Program-made: the position numbers and the translations under genes
Shown: one piece after another, positions 51,963 through 58,859 of the stretch
Position numbering within the stretch: the stretch's first letter is position 1
Layout of the letters: each line of letters opens with the position of its first letter
The notes under the pieces: generated by a model
The model's input: the letters and a program-made list of their open reading frames with translations, nothing else
Told to the model about the DNA's origin: nothing
Databases searched by the model: none
NCBI RefSeq assembly: GCF_016860545.1
Contig: NZ_BNEB01000005.1
Location: 682,001-746,000 of the forward strand
DNA from: Streptomyces asoensis
Lineage (GTDB): Bacteria; Actinomycetota; Actinomycetes; Streptomycetales; Streptomycetaceae
Direction: 5' to 3'
DNA: 64,000 nt

Positions 51963-52001
51963 AATCTACGACCGAAAGGGCTGCCATCTCAAGGGTTGGC
52001 A
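51963..52001 (-). promoter_or_regulatory. aminotransferase promoter with overlapping inverted repeat
   Basis: On the minus strand TTGAGA, 18 bases and TAGATT form a good vegetative promoter (51963-51992). An inverted repeat TGCCA-N10-TGGCA (51982-52001) covers its -35 region. This fits repression by the Lrp protein encoded in the same operon. Confidence 0.6.
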
Positions 52002-52028
52002 ACTGGATCGATCGCAGCGACGCTCGAT

Positions 52029-52961
52029 TCACTCGCCACGGCCTGCCGTGGCGACCTCCGTCCTGACCAGGGCGACCGCCGAGGCCACCTGCTCCCGCAC
52101 GCCGGCACCGGGCGCCTCGCCCAGCACGGCGGCGACCAGCTCGTGGGCGAGGTGGTGCAGCTTGGTGTTGGTGTTCTGCGAGGCCAGGACCAGGACCCGC
52201 CAGGCCTCGTGCACCCCCAGACCGAAGGACGCCATGAGGATGCCCCGGGCGAGGTCGATGACCGGGCGGGTCCGCATGGCACGCCTCAACTGGGCGACCT
52301 CGACGCGCAGGTCGTCCAGGGCGAGGTTCCCGGGGAACACGGGCCCCGCGTCGTCGCGTCCCGCCCGGCGGGCACCCTGGGCGTCGCCGTCCGCCGCGGC
52401 CCGGGCACGCCCCGCGGCGGCACCGGGAGCCGAATCGGCCGAGCCGTCCACGTCGGCCGCGCGGGTGGCGCCGCCCACGTCACCGCTGCCGTTCCCGTCA
52501 GGGCCCGGGAAACCGCGGCCCGGGACGTCGGCGCCCGGGACACCGGGGTACGGGACACCGGGGTCCGGGGCGTCGAACAGCGTCCCGGTGCCGGTGAGGG
52601 CGAGGAGTCGCGCGACCGCGGGACCGACGGTGCGCAGGACGACCGTCTTGTCCTGCTCCAGCCCCTGCCTTCGCATCTCCAGGAGCACGTTCAGCGTCGA
52701 GCAGTCGCAGAACCCGACGCCTTCGAGTTCGAGGTCGACACCGCGCACCGCGGCTCCGAGGGCCGCGCCCAGGGCGTGCCCGAGCTGCTCGGAGGCGTCC
52801 AGGTCGAGTTCACCGCGTACCGCCACGACGACACGGTCCCCGTCCGGTCGGACGGCGATCTCGGGCGCCGGCGCGACAGCGGTGCAGTGCGCACCGCCGG
52901 CCTCCGCGCCACCCCGCACGACCCCGTCTCCCGCGTTCACGTCACAAGCCGGTTCCGACAT
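52029..52961 (-). CDS. STAS-ANTAR fusion regulator
   Basis: The 310-residue protein joins two signalling domains. Residues ~35-130 form a STAS (anti-anti-sigma) domain: VVVAVRGELDLDASEQLGHALG, VDLELEGVGFCDCSTLNVLLEMRRQ. The putative phosphoacceptor region is CDCSTL, with Ser as the likely site. A ~75-residue Gly/Pro/Asp linker follows, and then an ANTAR RNA-binding domain (LRRAMRTRPVIDLARGILMASFGLGVHEAWRVLVLASQNTNTKLHHLAHELV). ANTAR proteins prevent transcript termination at paired hairpins. The fusion suggests that partner switching controls antitermination. It stands alone between the aminotransferase and the winged-helix gene. Confidence 0.9.
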   Translation of the reverse strand: MSEPACDVNAGDGVVRGGAEAGGAHCTAVAPAPEIAVRPDGDRVVVAVRGELDLDASEQLGHALGAALGAAVRGVDLELEGVGFCDCSTLNVLLEMRRQGLEQDKTVVLRTVGPAVARLLALTGTGTLFDAPDPGVPYPGVPGADVPGRGFPGPDGNGSGDVGGATRAADVDGSADSAPGAAAGRARAAADGDAQGARRAGRDDAGPVFPGNLALDDLRVEVAQLRRAMRTRPVIDLARGILMASFGLGVHEAWRVLVLASQNTNTKLHHLAHELVAAVLGEAPGAGVREQVASAVALVRTEVATAGRGE

Positions 52962-53033
52962 GACCGCCTCCCTCGGTCACTTCACACCTGTCCCGTCCAG
53001 ATTCACTCGTCGCTGGTCGCACGTCAAGTGATA

Positions 53034-53067
53034 CATGAAATGAACTTCATGCTTTTGTTTACATGAA
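53034..53067. promoter_or_regulatory. three CATGAA half-sites (operator)
   Basis: CATGAA at 53034 and TTCATG at 53046 form a 6-6-6 inverted repeat. A third CATGAA at 53062 pairs with the second across 10 bases. They cover the region of the winged-helix gene's promoter and suggest autoregulation. Confidence 0.5.
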
Positions 53068-53083
53068 TGTCCGGCCGTATCAT
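53055..53083 (+). promoter_or_regulatory. leaderless promoter of winged-helix gene
   Basis: TTGTTT, 17 bases and TATCAT end six bases before the ATG at 53090, so transcription would begin at or next to the start codon. No ribosome site precedes this ATG, which supports a leaderless message. Confidence 0.6.
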
Positions 53084-53089
53084 CGCCTC

Positions 53090-53437
53090 ATGGAAGGAGT
53101 GCCTGAGCCACACAACGGATGGACGTTCCTCACCAACCACGCCCGCGTGCTGGCCGCCATCGCCGACAACCACAGCGCCCGCATCAGGGACCTCGCCGCC
53201 CACTGCCGGCTCACCGAGCGGGCGGTGCAGAAGATCATCGCCGACCTCGAGCAGGACGGATACCTGTCCCACACGAAGGAGGGGCGCGGGAACGTCTACC
53301 GGATACAGGCCGGCAAGGTGCTGCGCCATCCCGCCGAGGCGGGACTGAGCGTGGCGGCCCTACTGTCCCTGCTGGCCCGCGACGAGGCGGGCCGCGCCGA
53401 ACACCCGGACACCCGCGCCCGCGACCGCCGTTCGTGA
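53090..53437 (+). CDS. MarR-like winged-helix regulator
   Basis: This 115-residue protein consists mostly of one winged helix: NHARVLAAIADNHSARIRDLAAHCRLTERAVQKIIADLEQDGYLSHTKEGRGNVYRI. A short C-terminal helix and a basic tail follow. It is about the size of single-domain ArsR/MarR-type regulators and has no Cys metal site. I start it at ATG 53090, directly after a -10 hexamer; an in-frame ATG at 53063 would lie inside the promoter. The next gene on this strand is the NlpC/P60 gene, separated by 239 bp with its own leader. The target may be its own promoter. Confidence 0.8.
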   Translation: MEGVPEPHNGWTFLTNHARVLAAIADNHSARIRDLAAHCRLTERAVQKIIADLEQDGYLSHTKEGRGNVYRIQAGKVLRHPAEAGLSVAALLSLLARDEAGRAEHPDTRARDRRS

Positions 53438-53549
53438 CCGGCGCGCGACGGTCCGTGCGGCGCGGCGCACGGGGCGGCGCGGCGAGAGACGAAGGTCACG
53501 AATACGTATCGGACATTTACCACTTCAATCTTCACGCCAGCCACACAAG

Positions 53550-53676
53550 TTGGTTAAGTTGACGCCCAGGCCGTTCGACTGCCCTTCAGGGCAGGGGGCT
53601 TGGGGGCGCCCGCAAGCGGGGTGGCCCGGATTCCTCCGCCGTACGAAAGGCGGAGCACGGAAGGAGTACGTCTTCC
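53550..53676 (+). promoter_or_regulatory. structured 5' leader upstream of NlpC/P60 gene
   Basis: Three hairpins occur in ~80 bp: CTGCCCT/AGGGCAG (53579-53594, tight 2-base loop), CCCGC/GCGGG (53609-53620) and CTCCGCC/GGCGGAG (53634-53655), then AAGGAG and the ATG. Position and gene type recall the c-di-AMP riboswitches of Streptomyces cell-wall hydrolases, but the conserved core is absent. Confidence 0.45.
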
Positions 53677-55578
53677 ATGGCGACGGATCGCAGCCCGCGC
53701 TCCCCAGGCAGCAACATCGACGAGCCGAGCCGGGCGGAGATCCAGCAACGGGTCAACTCGCTCTACGACCGCGCCGAGTCCGACACGGGCACCTACAACA
53801 TGACCCGCGCCATGTCGGGCCGTTCACGCGGTACGGGCGCCTCGGTCGCCAACGGCGGCCGGGGATCGGCCGATCCGTCGCTCGACGCGGTGGCCAAGCA
53901 GTGGTTCGACGTGGCCCGCGACCGCATCGGGCCGACGGTGCCCGCGGTACTGCCGAGCGACCGTCAGCCCGCCCGCCCGTCCCGTCCCGCGCGCCCGGCG
54001 AGCACGCCCGAACGGCCCCCGGCCGAAAGCTCCGTCGTCAAGGAGCTGGAAGCGGCGACCCGGCGGGTCCCCGAACTGACCGCGCGGCCCGTCGCCGCTC
54101 TTCCCGCCGCACCCGAGCCGCGCCAGGAGGAGCCCAGGGCCCTGCTGCCCGCCGTTCCCGCTCCCGCGGGCGCCCCTTCCAAGGCCGACTCCCCCGCCGC
54201 CGCGCCCGCCGACCGGCAGGCATCGCTCAAGAAGAACAAGGAACAGATCGGGCGCAAGCTCGGCGCGGCCCGGGACCTGCTGGCCCGCGCCCTCGCACAG
54301 CCCGCACCGTCCGCGCAGACGCAGTCCCTGCCGGTGCAGCTGCCGACCGCGCAGGCCCTTCCGGTGCAGTCCCCGCCCTCCGCGGCCTCGCCCCTGACCT
54401 CTCCGCTCATGGCACCCGCTCCCACCGCCGCCCTGCCCGCGGTCGGGGCGCAGCCGGTGGAAGCGCCGGCGGTGCAGCAGCCCTGGGACACGGCGGAGCA
54501 GCAGGCGTTCCGCGCCGAGATCACGGCCGCCTGGGCCGGACGACCGGCCGCCGCGACGGGTTCGACCGGGGCGACGGGTTCGACCGGGGCGATGGGTCCG
54601 GACCCGATCCTCACCACGGGTGAACTCGGCTTCGGCACGGCCGCGTCCGGCTTCCCGGCAGCGGACTCCGGCTTCCCGCCGCCCGGTGCCGCCTTCCCCG
54701 CGGCGCCCGCCGCGGTTCCGGTCGCGGCCGCGCCCATGCCCGGCTATCCGGCGCCGGAACTCGGCGGCGGCACACCGCCGTACGGCTATCCGATGGCCGA
54801 CCCGGGCCTGATGGCGACGGAGTCCGGCCTCGTGGTCCCCGGTGCGGGCCCGCTCGTGGCGGCCGCGCCGCCGGCCCCGGCCTACGCGATGTCCGAACCC
54901 GGCCTCGGCGCACCGCCGTCCGGCTACGCACCCGCCGAACTGCCGCTCGGCCTGCCCGACCCCGCCTATCCGGCCGCCGGCTTCGCGCCGTCGATGCCTC
55001 CCGCGGCATCCGTGCTGTCCGCGCCGTCCGTGCTGTCGGCACCCACGGTGAACACGCCCGGCCCGCAGGGGGCGATGGCCGACCTGCTCACCGGAGGCAC
55101 CGGCCACCTCGCCGTTTCCCCGGTCGCGGTCGTCGCCGCTCCGCTGCCCGAGGCCCTGCCCATGCCCGTGCCCGTGCCGCCCACCGATGTCACGGCCCGT
55201 GCCACCGGGACCGGATACCTGGGGAAGGCGGACAAGGCCCTGGCCTTCGCGCGGGCGCAGATAGGCCGGCCCTGCGTCTGGGGGGCGACCGGGCCGGAGT
55301 CCTACGACTGCTCCAGCCTCACCCAGGCCGCGTGGCGGACCGCCGGTGTGACACTGCCGCGCTCCGCGATCGACCAGGCGAAGGCCTTCACCCGGATCAG
55401 CCTGGCCGAACTGCGCCCCGGCGACCTCGTCTTCTTCTTCGACGACCTCCGCCACACGGGCCTGTGCACGGGCAACGGCATGATGATCCACGCCCCGGGT
55501 CCGGGATCGTCCATCCGCGAGGAGGCGATCCTGCCGTTCGGGGAGGGCGCCCTGCGCGGCGCCGTCCGGCCCGCCTGA
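53677..55578 (+). CDS. NlpC/P60-domain protein with long low-complexity Pro/Ala region
   Basis: The 633-residue protein ends with an NlpC/P60 domain: ALAFARAQIGRPCVWGATGPESYDCSSLTQAAW with catalytic Cys545, then DLVFFFDDLRHTGLCTGNGMMIHAPGPGSSIREE with the catalytic His region. NlpC/P60 enzymes cleave D-Glu-diaminopimelate bonds in peptidoglycan. Most of the preceding 500 residues are rich in Pro and Ala with repeated PAPE/GYP motifs. A charged N-terminus (MATDRSPRSPGSNIDEPSRAEIQQRVNSLYDRAESDTG) shows no signal peptide or membrane segment. Either export uses an unusual route or the protein is cytoplasmic. AAGGAG precedes the ATG by 10 bases. Confidence 0.9.
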   Translation: MATDRSPRSPGSNIDEPSRAEIQQRVNSLYDRAESDTGTYNMTRAMSGRSRGTGASVANGGRGSADPSLDAVAKQWFDVARDRIGPTVPAVLPSDRQPARPSRPARPASTPERPPAESSVVKELEAATRRVPELTARPVAALPAAPEPRQEEPRALLPAVPAPAGAPSKADSPAAAPADRQASLKKNKEQIGRKLGAARDLLARALAQPAPSAQTQSLPVQLPTAQALPVQSPPSAASPLTSPLMAPAPTAALPAVGAQPVEAPAVQQPWDTAEQQAFRAEITAAWAGRPAAATGSTGATGSTGAMGPDPILTTGELGFGTAASGFPAADSGFPPPGAAFPAAPAAVPVAAAPMPGYPAPELGGGTPPYGYPMADPGLMATESGLVVPGAGPLVAAAPPAPAYAMSEPGLGAPPSGYAPAELPLGLPDPAYPAAGFAPSMPPAASVLSAPSVLSAPTVNTPGPQGAMADLLTGGTGHLAVSPVAVVAAPLPEALPMPVPVPPTDVTARATGTGYLGKADKALAFARAQIGRPCVWGATGPESYDCSSLTQAAWRTAGVTLPRSAIDQAKAFTRISLAELRPGDLVFFFDDLRHTGLCTGNGMMIHAPGPGSSIREEAILPFGEGALRGAVRPA

Positions 55579-55644
55579 CGCCGTCCGGCCCGCCCGGCTC
55601 CGGGCGGGTTGCCGTCACCCCGGCCGACCGGGGGAACGTAGCTC

Positions 55645-55818
55645 TCAGTGCACGGCGGTGTTCGACCGCGCCTGGGCCCTCCTGGCGTTGTTGTAGGCGC
55701 GCAGGAGGTGCTTGGAGACGGCGCACGGCGCCATGTCGAAGTGACACTGGCGGCAGGTGCGCGCGTGCTCCTCGTAGGCGGTACGGGAGACTTGCAGGGC
55801 GTCCTCAGGCGAGGGCAT
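55645..55818 (-). CDS. 57-residue Cys-rich small protein
   Basis: A short gene with ATG at 55818 and GGAGG six bases upstream. The protein, MPSPEDALQV at the start, contains C22-RQ-C25-H26 and C32 (TCRQCHF, then MAPC), followed by a basic helix (SKHLLRAYNNARRAQ). The cysteine arrangement suggests a small metal-binding or redox protein, but no family is recognised. It is divergent from the methyltransferase gene and convergent with the NlpC/P60 gene. Codon use and the ribosome site support it. Confidence 0.7.
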   Translation of the reverse strand: MPSPEDALQVSRTAYEEHARTCRQCHFDMAPCAVSKHLLRAYNNARRAQARSNTAVH

Positions 55819-55950
55819 GGGGGTCCTCCGAACGAAACGACGGTTACCCGGGGCCGTGGCTACTCACCAGTAGGGCCCGCGTCAAGAGGATTGGATCATG
55901 TTACTTACGGTAGCGGAAAATGCGATTCCGGCCAGAAGGGAACCCTCTTC

Positions 55951-56583
55951 ATGAGCGACGACGACGGGCGGCGGGCGGCGCGGGTCTTCGACGCGCTGGG
56001 CGCCGTGTACGAACAGGCGTTCGCGCACTCCGAGGCGCACCGCAGATCCCTGGAATGGCTGCTCGGACGGCTCGACCCGGGCTCGCGGGTGCTGGACGTC
56101 GGCAGCGGGACGGGACGGCCCACGGCCGAGACCCTCGCCGGGGCGGGCCATCACGTGCTCGGCGTCGACGTCTCCCCGGTCATGGTGGAGCTGGCCTCCC
56201 GGCAGGTGCCCGGGGCGGAGTTCCGGTGCACCGACGTGCGCGAACTCCCCCTGGAGGACGGCTCGTTCGACGCGGTCTGCGTGTACTTCTCGCTGCTGCA
56301 ACTGGACCGGACGCAGCAGCGCGAGACCGTCGGGCGGCTGGCTCGCGCACTGCGGACCGGAGGCAGCCTGGTGCTCGCCACCGTGCCGCTGGACGTGGTG
56401 GAGGTCGACGCCGTCTTCATGGGGCAGCCCGTGCGGGTGACGAGCTTCGCCGCCGACGCCCTCGTCGACGTGGTCACCGGGGCGGGTCTGACCGTGCTGG
56501 CCCGGGAGGACACGTTCTTCACCCCGGACCACCCCGACGCCGTACCGGAGCCGCATCTCTTCCTCCACTGCGGCAGGCCGTAG
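55951..56583 (+). CDS. class I SAM-dependent methyltransferase
   Basis: The 210-residue protein has motif I VLDVGSGTGRPTAETLAGAG, motif II VLGVDVSPVMVELASRQ, FRCTDVRELPLEDGSFDAVCVYFSLLQL, and LARALRTGGSLVLATVP. It resembles Methyltransf_11/25 proteins and lacks features that would name the substrate. AAGGGA precedes ATG 55951; the open frame extends 100 codons upstream but crosses the 57-residue gene and is not supported. A winged or lid region (VRVTSFAADALVDVVTGAGL) follows. Confidence 0.9.
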   Translation: MSDDDGRRAARVFDALGAVYEQAFAHSEAHRRSLEWLLGRLDPGSRVLDVGSGTGRPTAETLAGAGHHVLGVDVSPVMVELASRQVPGAEFRCTDVRELPLEDGSFDAVCVYFSLLQLDRTQQRETVGRLARALRTGGSLVLATVPLDVVEVDAVFMGQPVRVTSFAADALVDVVTGAGLTVLAREDTFFTPDHPDAVPEPHLFLHCGRP

Positions 56584-56689
56584 ACGTCGGCATCACCCGC
56601 CGGGCCCGTCATCGGGCCGGGCCCGCGGCACGCTCGGTGACCGCGGGCCCGTCCGGAAGCCGGCCGTGTCCCCGGGGCTCCAGAGCCGC

Positions 56690-57289
56690 TCAGGCCCCCA
56701 GGAGCTGTCGCAGGCCGCGCGGGCCCACCTTGCCCGAGGTGAGCGCGAGGACCACCGCCGCCGAGCCCGTGCCCAGCAGCGCCCCGGCCACCACGTCGCC
56801 CGGGTAGTGCACTCCGGTGTGGATCCGCGAGTAGCCCACCGCGCAGGCGAGCAGGCCCAGCGGGACCGCGGAGACCGGCAGACTCGGACCGACGGCGGCC
56901 GCGAAGGCCACGGCCGAGGCGGTGTGCCCGGAGGGGAACGACGCCGAGTGCGGCATCGGCACGTGCCGCCCCGGGAACGGCGAGTCCTCGGCGCGGTGCG
57001 GCCGCGGACGGCGTACGAGCTTCTTGCCGAGCAGGTTGGCGCTCGCCGAGGCGACACCGATGGCCGCGACACCGAGCGCGGCGGCCCGGCGCGGACGCCC
57101 ACCGCGCAGCGCCAGGGCGGCGGCCACGGTGAAGGAGAGCTTGGAGTGGTCGGCGGCGGCCGACAGCCGGCGCAGCGCGGTGTCCAGCGTCGGCGTTCTG
57201 GTCACGGTGACCGTCTCGTACAGCGCCTGGTCCATGGTGACCAGGTCACGGACCAGACCGAGGCCGGGCTTGGGCCGGCTGTCAGACAT
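56690..57289 (-). CDS. PAP2-type phosphatase
   Basis: The 199-residue membrane protein has the lipid phosphatase motifs KKLVRRPRP (KxxxxxxRP), PSGHTASAV and SRIHTGVHYPGDVVAG (SRxxxxxHxxxD). It dephosphorylates lipid phosphates such as phosphatidate or undecaprenyl diphosphate. It starts inside the end of the kinase gene (8-bp overlap), so the two are translated together. Predicted topology is five or six helices. Confidence 0.93.
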   Translation of the reverse strand: MSDSRPKPGLGLVRDLVTMDQALYETVTVTRTPTLDTALRRLSAAADHSKLSFTVAAALALRGGRPRRAAALGVAAIGVASASANLLGKKLVRRPRPHRAEDSPFPGRHVPMPHSASFPSGHTASAVAFAAAVGPSLPVSAVPLGLLACAVGYSRIHTGVHYPGDVVAGALLGTGSAAVVLALTSGKVGPRGLRQLLGA

Positions 57290-58673
57290 CGTAGGACTCC
57301 TTGATCGATCGGTGATCGGGGTGGCCGAGCGCCAGGCGGAAGATGCGCCGCCAGTCGACCGTGGGGGGCGCGTAGGTCGCGCCCGGGCGGTGCCTCGGCA
57401 CGCGTACCCGCAGCGCGGCGGGCCGTACCGTGCACACGACGGGGGTGGCCAGCTCGAGCGCCTCGCCGTCGACGGCCACCGCGATGCGCGGCCGGTCGGC
57501 CTCGACGACGACACGGCGTGACGTGACCGAGGTGATGCTGCCCGCGCGCTCACCGAGCAGCGCCAGTTCGGCGGCCTGCGCCGCGCCCTCCACCCGCACG
57601 CCGATCACGCCGAGCACACCGGCGTCGAGCCGGGGACGGCGTCCGCCGCCGAGGGGGTCGGCGCGCGCGTAGGCGTTGTTGCTGACGAGAAGCGCCTGCG
57701 GGGCGTGCACATGGAGGTCGTCCGTGCGGACGTCCAGGGTCGGGCCGGCCTCGCCCTGGAGCAGGTCGGGCAGGTGGTCCAGGGCGGTGGCGGCCTTGGC
57801 GTCGCGGTAGTCGGGGCTCTGCACTATCTCCGCGTACGCACCGAAGGAGACGGTGTTGACGAACGCCCGCCCGGCGACGTCCCCGAGGTCCACCCGCAGT
57901 TCGACGCCGTTGGTGAGGGCGTCGAGGCTGAGCGTGGGGTCCGTGCGGTCGAGGCCGAGGTCCATCGCGAAGTGGTTGCGGGTGCCGGCCGCGATCACCA
58001 GGAAGGGCAGGCCGTGTTCGGCGGCCACGGCCGCGACCAGCGCCTGGGTGCCGTCGCCGCCCGCGACACCGAGCAGGTCCGCGCCCTCCGCGACGGCACG
58101 GCGGGCCTCCGCCTCCGGGTCCGTGTGGACGCCGTCGGTGCCCAGCAGGACCACCTTGGCGCCGAGCGCCTCGGCACGCTCCACGAGGCCGTGCTTGACG
58201 ACCTTGCCGCCGCCCGAGCGCACGTTCATGATCAGGACGGGTCTGCGCGGCGGCGGGGTCTTCCGGCCGTGCGTGCCCTTGGGGCGGCGCACGCTGCGCA
58301 GCGCCGCCCTGGCCGAGGCCAGTGCCCCCGCCCACAGGCCGAGGGCGCCCACCGCCACCGGCCACAGGCCCGACGTGGCGTACAGCACCAGCACCGCCAC
58401 GGGCGCGGTGACGGCCAGCGTCCCGCCGAGCAGCCGGGCGCCGCCGCGGTGCGCCAGCATCCACCACACGCCGGCGCCGGCCAGCGCGAGGAGGACGAAT
58501 CCGATGAACAGGATCAGCCAGCCGCCGGAGCCGGCACCCGCCATCACCACCGCGACGCAGCCGGCGAGGAGTACCAGCGCGAGCCGTGCCCAGCCCCGCG
58601 CGCGGGAGACCGCGTCCCGCTGCGCCGAGCCGACGTGCGGCAGCGCCCACTTGGTCCTACGTGTCTCGTTCAC
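57282..58673 (-). CDS. diacylglycerol kinase-family lipid kinase with membrane N-terminus
   Basis: This 463-residue protein has four N-terminal membrane segments (about 31-118) and then a DAGK catalytic domain: PVLIMNVRSGGGKVVKHGL, GVAGGDGTQAL with GGDGT at 205-209, and VIAAGTRNHFAMDLGLDR. The second lobe includes ADRPRIAVAVDGEALELATPVVC. It likely phosphorylates a lipid or sphingoid base. Paired with PAP2 it could cycle a lipid phosphate. GTG start with GGCGGG upstream. Confidence 0.9.
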   Translation of the reverse strand: MNETRRTKWALPHVGSAQRDAVSRARGWARLALVLLAGCVAVVMAGAGSGGWLILFIGFVLLALAGAGVWWMLAHRGGARLLGGTLAVTAPVAVLVLYATSGLWPVAVGALGLWAGALASARAALRSVRRPKGTHGRKTPPPRRPVLIMNVRSGGGKVVKHGLVERAEALGAKVVLLGTDGVHTDPEAEARRAVAEGADLLGVAGGDGTQALVAAVAAEHGLPFLVIAAGTRNHFAMDLGLDRTDPTLSLDALTNGVELRVDLGDVAGRAFVNTVSFGAYAEIVQSPDYRDAKAATALDHLPDLLQGEAGPTLDVRTDDLHVHAPQALLVSNNAYARADPLGGGRRPRLDAGVLGVIGVRVEGAAQAAELALLGERAGSITSVTSRRVVVEADRPRIAVAVDGEALELATPVVCTVRPAALRVRVPRHRPGATYAPPTVDWRRIFRLALGHPDHRSIKESYDV

Positions 58674-58803
58674 CGTGTGCCCGCCATGCTCCGAGGCCCC
58701 CTTAGCGCGTCGACAACGCCGACGTTACCGATCAATTGTCCACGGCACGGCGCCGGTATGTGACCGTGGCCCGCCGTGTTCGTGCCGGTGTCGCGGCGCA
58801 CGC

Positions 58804-58851
58804 CACAGCACCGGGGGCCCGTCGGCAGTCCGACGGGCCCCCGGTGCTGTG
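58804..58851 (-). terminator. strong terminator after DUF1996 gene
   Basis: A perfect 22-bp stem with loop CAGT begins 8 bp beyond the DUF1996 stop (58860) on the minus strand. It is the strongest hairpin in the window. The DAGK gene starts 130 bp farther on. Confidence 0.9.
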
Positions 58852-58859
58852 GCCGTGCT

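Noticed and set aside
53063..53089. Upstream ATG of winged-helix gene
   Set aside because: It would place the start inside the -35 to -10 region and has no ribosome site.
53540..53676. c-di-AMP (ydaO-type) riboswitch
   Set aside because: Position and gene fit, but the conserved GTGAATC and GACAGCTAACC-type core blocks are not found. Kept only as an undefined structured leader.
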